Positions 44,959 to 49,880 of a stretch of DNA of 49,880 nucleotides are shown here, piece by piece (within the stretch, counting starts at the first letter, position 1; every line of letters starts with the position of its first letter). Both the position numbers and the translations under genes were made by a program. The stretch comes from Methylophaga sp. (lineage in GTDB: Bacteria > Pseudomonadota > Gammaproteobacteria > Nitrosococcales > Methylophagaceae), in contig NZ_JAUSCC010000096.1 of NCBI RefSeq assembly GCF_030651745.1, positions 1 through 49,880 of the forward strand, given 5' to 3'. Under the pieces are notes generated by a model, which saw only the letters and a program-made list of their open reading frames with translations, searched no databases and was not told where the DNA came from.

Positions 44959-45618
44959 TTACTTGGAATTATTTTGCTGAAACTTCCACACAGCCGCCTC
45001 AAGCCGACTGGTCAAATTGAGTTTTCTGAGCAGATTTTTGATATGCACTTTGACTGTTGAATCAGTAATGCCCAGCTCACGGGCAATCGTCTTGTTATTC
45101 ATGCCTGCCGCAATGCAGTCGAGGATCTGATTTTCCCGCTCCGTTAAACTCGCCGCATCATTGGTATTTCTGCTTTCGGGAAATAGTGCTGCACGGGTCA
45201 GAATATCGGTGAGACGATCCTGAATAATGGTCATGCCTTTGGTGGCTTTGATCAGACTGTCACGCAACTGCTCCGGCTCCATATCTTTCAATAAATAACC
45301 ATCGGCCCCTGCACGTAACGCTTCCAGTAAATCCTCTTCGGCATCTGATACGGTAAGCATTACACAACTTGCCTGAATTTCAGTAGCTTTGAGTCGGCGC
45401 AGTGTTTCCAGCCCATCCATGCCTTTCATATGTAAGTCCAACAGGATCACATCGGGTAACAATTGTTGAGCCAGGGTAATACCCTGCTCGCCGGAATCTG
45501 CCTCACCGACCACTTCAAAGCCTGGATCATCGGAAATCATCTGTCCTACGCCTTTACGGAACAGAGGATGGTCATCTATTAGTAACACGCGAATTTTCAG
45601 GGTCGGTTTATCAGTCAT
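44959..45618 (-). CDS. NarL/FixJ-family response regulator
   Basis: The 219-residue regulator has a receiver domain with DD at 15-16, phosphoacceptor Asp61 (VILLDLHM) and Lys in YLLKD, and a C-terminal LuxR-type HTH (LTERENQILDCIAAGMNNK, STVKVHIKNLLRKL). I chose the ATG at 45618, five bases after the kinase stop, rather than an upstream in-frame start. It is close to NarL and UhpA types; the regulon is unknown. Confidence 0.93.
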   Translation of the reverse strand: MTDKPTLKIRVLLIDDHPLFRKGVGQMISDDPGFEVVGEADSGEQGITLAQQLLPDVILLDLHMKGMDGLETLRRLKATEIQASCVMLTVSDAEEDLLEALRAGADGYLLKDMEPEQLRDSLIKATKGMTIIQDRLTDILTRAALFPESRNTNDAASLTERENQILDCIAAGMNNKTIARELGITDSTVKVHIKNLLRKLNLTSRLEAAVWKFQQNNSK

Positions 45619-45622
45619 CAGC

Positions 45623-47188
45623 TTATTGTGCCAGTTTGGGTTTAAATAATAGTTGTACACGGGTGCCGCCCCATCGACGACTCATCACTTCAATTTTGCC
45701 CCCCAGATTCTGGGCGCGTTCTTTCATTATCGTTTGTCCATGATGGTCATAGGTCTCAGTACCGGGTTTAAAGCCCACACCATCGTCGTCTAGCGTCATT
45801 TCAATTTCGCCACTATCGCGTAGTGTTAACAGAATGCTGACATTGTCTGCACCAGCATGGCGCACAATATTGGATAAGGCCTCTCGTAATACATGCAGCA
45901 CATGAAACTCTTCATTCACTGTTAAGCGGCAGTTCACCAGTCGATTATCCAGTTTTATCTGCAGCGATGAGCGCTGGCTGAATTCATCTATCGTCGCTTG
46001 TATTGCATAACCCAGGCCACGTAAATCCATATGCGCCCGAAAGGTCGACAATAACTCGCGTAATTCACGGTAGGCATTATCCAGTCCTTCGCGCAATTCT
46101 TTGATAACAGCAGTTTGTTTTAGCTGATCATCGGTAGATTGCAGACGCGACACCTGAATTTTCATAAACGATAACGACTGTGCCAGTGAGTCATGTAATT
46201 CCCGTGCTATCGCTGCACGTTCTTCCAGAATCGCCAGTCGTCTCCCCTCAGAATCATAATTCTGATAACGATAACTTATCGCCAGCAAACCGGTTAAGGT
46301 TTCCAGCAAGGTGATTTCGGCGGCATCGAGTAATCTGGATACCGGCATTTCCACCAGCAGAATGCCCAATTTGTCTTGTTGCAAGGCAAATCCCAACGCT
46401 GTGACATTTACGGTTTCTTTTTCTTGATTTTGCCATTCGCCACTGAACATGCCGCCAGCCAGCAAGGTTTCGAGATGTTCCTCGCTCAGTTCCACCGGCG
46501 CATGATGTGAAAACAAAAGCTGCTCGGTCTTGACCACCGTTGTCTGCGTGGTAATCAACGCCACATTTTGCAGATCCAGCGCTCGTTCCAGTGAATACAG
46601 CATGCGGATCTGATTAGCTTCATTGGGGATTTCCTGCTGCAGTTGATCCACCCATTCGGCTAGAAAAGCCTGGGCTGTGATCAATCGTTTTAATTGTGTT
46701 CCAGTGCGCCGGGCCCACGCCATCTCTGATTGATAGCCGCTCTGCTGCTTATGCAAATGTTCAATAAAGTTTTCTAAACGGGTAATTTCATCTAAGGTAG
46801 CCTGGTCGCTGTCTGGTGATGACGCTTGTGATAATGCAGCAAGTCGAATCAAAAATACCTGCCGCATATTGGCCATCAGATAAGCAGTTAACAGCAAAAA
46901 CACTACAAAAAATGTGATCTGCAATGCCAGCAGCCAATTGGTCTGCCGCTTTTGCTGATGAGACGAATCCAGCAACGCCGCTGTATTCTCATCCTGCATA
47001 GCTTGCTGCTGAATTTGTTCAACGATTTGCTGCTGGTTTTTTAAGCTGGTTGATTGCATCACCGATAACATCAATATCAACCAGCAACTGAGTAACATGC
47101 CACTTAGCAGAATTATCCAACGTTGATACAACGATCCATGACGCCAGAGCTGGCGCAGACGTTGAAAATATCCGTTATTGTTCGACAT
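45623..47188 (-). CDS. NarX-like sensor histidine kinase (HisKA_3)
   Basis: The 521-residue membrane sensor has TM1 (about 23-43), a short periplasmic loop of about 40 residues, TM2 (about 84-106), a linker or GAF-like region (about 180-305), the HisKA_3 box with phosphoacceptor His332 (ARELHDSLAQSL), and an HATPase_c domain (EALSNIVRHAGADN, DDDGVGFK). I see no nitrate-binding P-box as in NarX, so the signal is likely different. It overlaps nothing but is 19 bp from a divergent PAS gene and 4 bp before the regulator. Confidence 0.92.
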   Translation of the reverse strand: MSNNNGYFQRLRQLWRHGSLYQRWIILLSGMLLSCWLILMLSVMQSTSLKNQQQIVEQIQQQAMQDENTAALLDSSHQQKRQTNWLLALQITFFVVFLLLTAYLMANMRQVFLIRLAALSQASSPDSDQATLDEITRLENFIEHLHKQQSGYQSEMAWARRTGTQLKRLITAQAFLAEWVDQLQQEIPNEANQIRMLYSLERALDLQNVALITTQTTVVKTEQLLFSHHAPVELSEEHLETLLAGGMFSGEWQNQEKETVNVTALGFALQQDKLGILLVEMPVSRLLDAAEITLLETLTGLLAISYRYQNYDSEGRRLAILEERAAIARELHDSLAQSLSFMKIQVSRLQSTDDQLKQTAVIKELREGLDNAYRELRELLSTFRAHMDLRGLGYAIQATIDEFSQRSSLQIKLDNRLVNCRLTVNEEFHVLHVLREALSNIVRHAGADNVSILLTLRDSGEIEMTLDDDGVGFKPGTETYDHHGQTIMKERAQNLGGKIEVMSRRWGGTRVQLLFKPKLAQ

Positions 47189-47207
47189 GGCTTAATGAGA
47201 CACGACT

Positions 47208-48626
47208 ATGAAACATCGAATAGCTGACCGGAATATCATGCCGTTAATATTGTTTTTCATGTGGTTTGGCAGCCTCAGTGTCCTGTTTGGGTTATTGATT
47301 GTCTGGCAAAGCAATCTCAGTATTGATTCAACATTTCTCATCTTGTTCAGCGCCACACTTATTCTCAGTCTGGTCGTGTTAATAAACAGCATTAAACCCC
47401 TTGTTGGCAAGGCCATCAGCCGAAAAGCCATGTCATCGGCCAATACGCTTGGTGAATGGTCAAAATATCTGCCGGCCACTATCACCAGCCCTGCTGCTAT
47501 TGTGGATGGCCTGAACCTGAAGTATGCCAATCCGGCATTTTTACAGCTGATTGGCATGTCCGACATGCAGGATCTGGTTATCGATATGCCACTCAATAAT
47601 CTGATCCATCCATCACATCATGCCCGCTTAAATACCATTCTCGGTAACGAAAATAATGAAGCCTTACCGGTCAGCAATATACGACTGTTATGTTTTGATG
47701 GCAGCACATTACCAGTTGAACTCACTATCAGTTCGATGCAAATTGCTGGTTATCCTTTGGTGCAGCAACTGCAAATCAGCACTAGCGATTTACCGGTTAC
47801 AGTTAATGCCCCAACCGATCAGCAGCAATCGAACTTGTTGCTGGAGCGGCTTGAACAAACCATTTTTCATTTAAATACCGAACTGCAACTTATCCTGTTA
47901 ACACCGTTCTGGCTCAAGTTACTCGATTACACCGTTGAAGAATCTTTAAATAAACCTTTGATTGATTTTATTCACCCCGAAGATCAGGCGCTGGCACAAG
48001 CCAGACTGAACGGTCTGGCGACTGGCAAACGTCAGCGCACCCAATTAAACATTCGAATGCTGACTAAAAATGGCTTGTTGCAATGGGTGGATTTACGCGC
48101 CAATACCACTTCCCTGTTACGCGGCGAACACAGCAGCATTATCGGCACCCTGACCGATATCAGCCGGCAGAAACAGACCGAAGCCGCGTTACGCGCCAAT
48201 GCCCGCTCGACCACCGATATGATCATGAACAACATTTCAGTGATGGTGTATCGCTGCAAAAATGATCGTTTCTGGAGTCTGGAATACGTCAGCAGTGGGT
48301 GCCATGAGTTGATTGAATATCAGCCCTATGAAGTGGTCAATTCTCAGCCGCATGGTTATATGAATCTGATGCACCCGGATGATAAACAACGCGCCTGGGA
48401 TTATGTGCAAGAGCAATTATTCCGCCAGCAATCTTTTCAATTGATTTATCGTCTGGTCACCCGCTCCGGCAAAATCAAATGGGTCTTCGAGCAAGGTAAA
48501 GGGGTGTTTTCCAATGCCAACGAACTGCTGGCACTGGAAGGTGTAGTCACCGAAATCCAGGCCAGCAGTGTCGAACAATTACAGCAAGGTTTGCAGCATA
48601 TTGAGTCTCTCCATAGCTCCGGTTAA
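47208..48626 (+). CDS. Membrane PAS-domain protein without output domain
   Basis: The 472-residue protein has two TM helices (about 11-31 and 42-61) and three PAS or PAS-like regions (about 85-190, 210-325 with FIHPEDQALAQARL, and 335-455 with LMHPDDKQRAWDYV). No kinase, GGDEF, EAL or HTH domain follows. A later start (ATG at 47238) is possible, with GGA upstream. It is divergent from the sensor kinase gene, and only 19 bp separate the starts. It might act as a sensor partner. Confidence 0.8.
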   Translation: MKHRIADRNIMPLILFFMWFGSLSVLFGLLIVWQSNLSIDSTFLILFSATLILSLVVLINSIKPLVGKAISRKAMSSANTLGEWSKYLPATITSPAAIVDGLNLKYANPAFLQLIGMSDMQDLVIDMPLNNLIHPSHHARLNTILGNENNEALPVSNIRLLCFDGSTLPVELTISSMQIAGYPLVQQLQISTSDLPVTVNAPTDQQQSNLLLERLEQTIFHLNTELQLILLTPFWLKLLDYTVEESLNKPLIDFIHPEDQALAQARLNGLATGKRQRTQLNIRMLTKNGLLQWVDLRANTTSLLRGEHSSIIGTLTDISRQKQTEAALRANARSTTDMIMNNISVMVYRCKNDRFWSLEYVSSGCHELIEYQPYEVVNSQPHGYMNLMHPDDKQRAWDYVQEQLFRQQSFQLIYRLVTRSGKIKWVFEQGKGVFSNANELLALEGVVTEIQASSVEQLQQGLQHIESLHSSG

Positions 48627-49667
48627 TTACTCCGGTTGCGTGCCTTTAGGTAAAACTTCTCCATCATCCTGTGGTTTCAGCCATTCCAGCACATACGGCA
48701 GATAGCTGTTCAGACCTTTGTATTCGGCCAGATCCGGATGCAAGCTGGTCAACACTCGATACAAACGTTTGATCCAACGTGGATACATTGCCAAATCTTC
48801 CAGGCTGACCATATAGGTGCGGATACTGAATGCAATGGCGTTACTGCGTGGCAGTCTGAACAACGCTTGTAATTCCACCCGTAAATAGACTTTTTCAGCC
48901 ACGTTTTCAGCGGTCACCGAAACATTATCTGGTCCCCACAAATGCCATTTTTCAGAGGATGTATCTAATCGCGGATTAACACACATACGCCAGTTGGTGC
49001 GTCTGACCGGGCTGCCATATTGCAGATGTAATAAATATTTAAGGGCCCGATCAAAAATCCCCATTTCAGGTGCATGGGGAACCGGTGCATGCCATTCCTT
49101 GAACGACATTCCGGCATCAAAGGCCACCGACCAATCAGCCTGTCCAGTAACAATACCTAAATCGGCAAATAGATCATCATCACGCTGATCCATGATCACC
49201 CAATCACCCTGGACTTGGCGGCTGATAAATTCAAACGGCTCCATCGGCAAGGTTGAGGTATCACCAAATACAAACTGTTGATCAATACCCAACGGTTTGT
49301 TCACCCAATGCCAGTTGTCACCATCCTGTGTCAGTTGAAACGATTCCGGATAGTCTTTTGCAAGGTTAGTCATTACCAGCTCGACCATATCCCACTGCGC
49401 ATCCATCATATGTGGCAATGCGACATAACGGCCATGATCATCTTCCAGCACAATGCGGCGTTCTTCGCACTCGGTCAGATAATGTTCATCAATATCGATA
49501 GCATATTCAGTCACTGACCCTGGTGGACCGGCATCATGCGGCTCGATATTAACGCTGTACATGTATTCGTCTTCATCAAACGGAAATGGAAAACGCCGTA
49601 CCGATTCAGGAGAATTACTGAAGGTATAGTCGTCACGTAAGGTTTCTTGTTTAAATGCCATATTCAT
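48627..49667 (-). CDS. Haem-dependent oxidative N-demethylase family protein (DUF3445)
   Basis: The 346-residue protein matches DUF3445, whose characterised member is a PAS-fold haem enzyme (HODM) that oxidatively demethylates dimethylamine. Recognised stretches are FPFDEDEYMYSVNIEP near the N-terminus, LSLEDLAMYP-like VSLEDLAMYPRW and RTNWRMCVNPRLDT. AAGGAA before the ATG at 49667 decides the start; upstream in-frame codons lie inside the preceding gene. The reductase gene ends 11 bp before it, so the pair is an operon. The haem ligand cannot be assigned by eye. Confidence 0.85.
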   Translation of the reverse strand: MNMAFKQETLRDDYTFSNSPESVRRFPFPFDEDEYMYSVNIEPHDAGPPGSVTEYAIDIDEHYLTECEERRIVLEDDHGRYVALPHMMDAQWDMVELVMTNLAKDYPESFQLTQDGDNWHWVNKPLGIDQQFVFGDTSTLPMEPFEFISRQVQGDWVIMDQRDDDLFADLGIVTGQADWSVAFDAGMSFKEWHAPVPHAPEMGIFDRALKYLLHLQYGSPVRRTNWRMCVNPRLDTSSEKWHLWGPDNVSVTAENVAEKVYLRVELQALFRLPRSNAIAFSIRTYMVSLEDLAMYPRWIKRLYRVLTSLHPDLAEYKGLNSYLPYVLEWLKPQDDGEVLPKGTQPE

Positions 49668-49678
49668 AGTGGTATTCC

Positions 49679-49880
49679 TTAAAGGTTCACAACCATGCGC
49701 GAGCAATGTGCCCGTGAAACGCAAGGCATGATTTTGTTCGCACTGATTTTTTCAGCATCGGATAAATAGACGTCCTGATGGATCAGTTCACCATCACAGT
49801 CCACTACCTCTAATTCACAACGACCACATGCCCCGCCACGACATAAATACGGTGCATCAATACCCGCTTCTTCTAATGCT
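49679..49880 (-). CDS. Ferredoxin-type reductase, C-terminal end (partial)
   Basis: The visible 66 codons encode the plant-type [2Fe-2S] domain of a flavin reductase: Cys-rich loop CRGGACGRCELEV and the distal Cys in KIMPCVSRAH, ending MVVNL. The N-terminal FMN/NAD part lies beyond the window. Such reductases (PDR/VanB type) supply electrons to the neighbouring haem N-demethylase, to which this one is adjacent on the same strand. Confidence 0.85.
   Translation of the reverse strand, partial: ALEEAGIDAPYLCRGGACGRCELEVVDCDGELIHQDVYLSDAEKISANKIMPCVSRAHCSRMVVNL

Noticed and set aside
44823..45020. 65-codon plus-strand reading frame overlapping the response-regulator end
   Set aside because: TTG start, overlaps the end of a clear gene, contains a terminator hairpin at its beginning, and has no recognisable domain.
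1..49880. CRISPR array, prophage or insertion sequence
   Set aside because: No regularly spaced direct repeats, phage structural genes or transposase reading frames are visible.

Overview
The window looks like chromosome from a gammaproteobacterium, most likely a marine or salt-adapted methylotroph (Methylophaga-like; this is inference). The reasons are the E. coli-like order uvrC-pgsA-tRNA-Gly-tRNA-Cys, the rsxABCDGE-nth operon, three systems that handle Na+ or H+ within about 17 kb (NhaD, Rnf/Rsx, Mrp), and at the right edge a haem-dependent oxidative N-demethylase (dimethylamine-type) gene with its ferredoxin reductase.

Layout. 1-3 kb (minus): tRNA-Cys, tRNA-Gly, pgsA, uvrC and a small membrane protein. 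3-7.3 kb (plus): mfd overlapping cmoM. 7.4-12.6 kb (plus): a retropepsin-like protein, an inactive transglutaminase fused to 7 TM helices, and a RimK-like ATP-grasp ligase, followed by a SIMPL-domain protein and a radical SAM protein. 12.8-18.4 kb: a chemoreceptor, an oxidoreductase, a peroxiredoxin, rpiA, a fructosamine-kinase-like gene and a low-molecular-weight tyrosine phosphatase. 18.4-20.2 kb: a palindromic element, then nhaD behind a structured leader whose closing helix covers the ribosome-binding site. 20.3-29.3 kb: DAHP synthase, rsxABCDGE-nth-DUF1841, a quinone-oxidoreductase-like gene and a cytochrome c. 29.4-35.7 kb: a six-gene Mrp antiporter operon with A and B fused, then a YaiI-family gene.

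36.6-40.7 kb is accessory DNA: at least five integron gene cassettes, all read on the minus strand and separated by attC-like sites, with no integrase gene in the window (a CALIN-type array). They encode three unrecognised two-TM proteins of similar design, a GNAT acetyltransferase, and a two-gene cassette with a P-loop kinase-like protein and a methyltransferase. Several of these reading frames end inside or just past their attC.

41-49.9 kb (mostly minus): a second chemoreceptor, amtB and glnK with a sigma-54-like promoter, a NarX/NarL-type two-component pair, a divergent PAS-only membrane protein, and the N-demethylase with the C-terminal end of its ferredoxin reductase. Oxidation of methylated amines releases ammonium and C1 units, so the ammonium and PII genes fit this neighbourhood.

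The strongest candidates for something undescribed are the nhaD leader RNA (18620-18729), the integrase-less cassette array with its three look-alike membrane proteins, and the retropepsin/transglutaminase-7TM/ATP-grasp trio.
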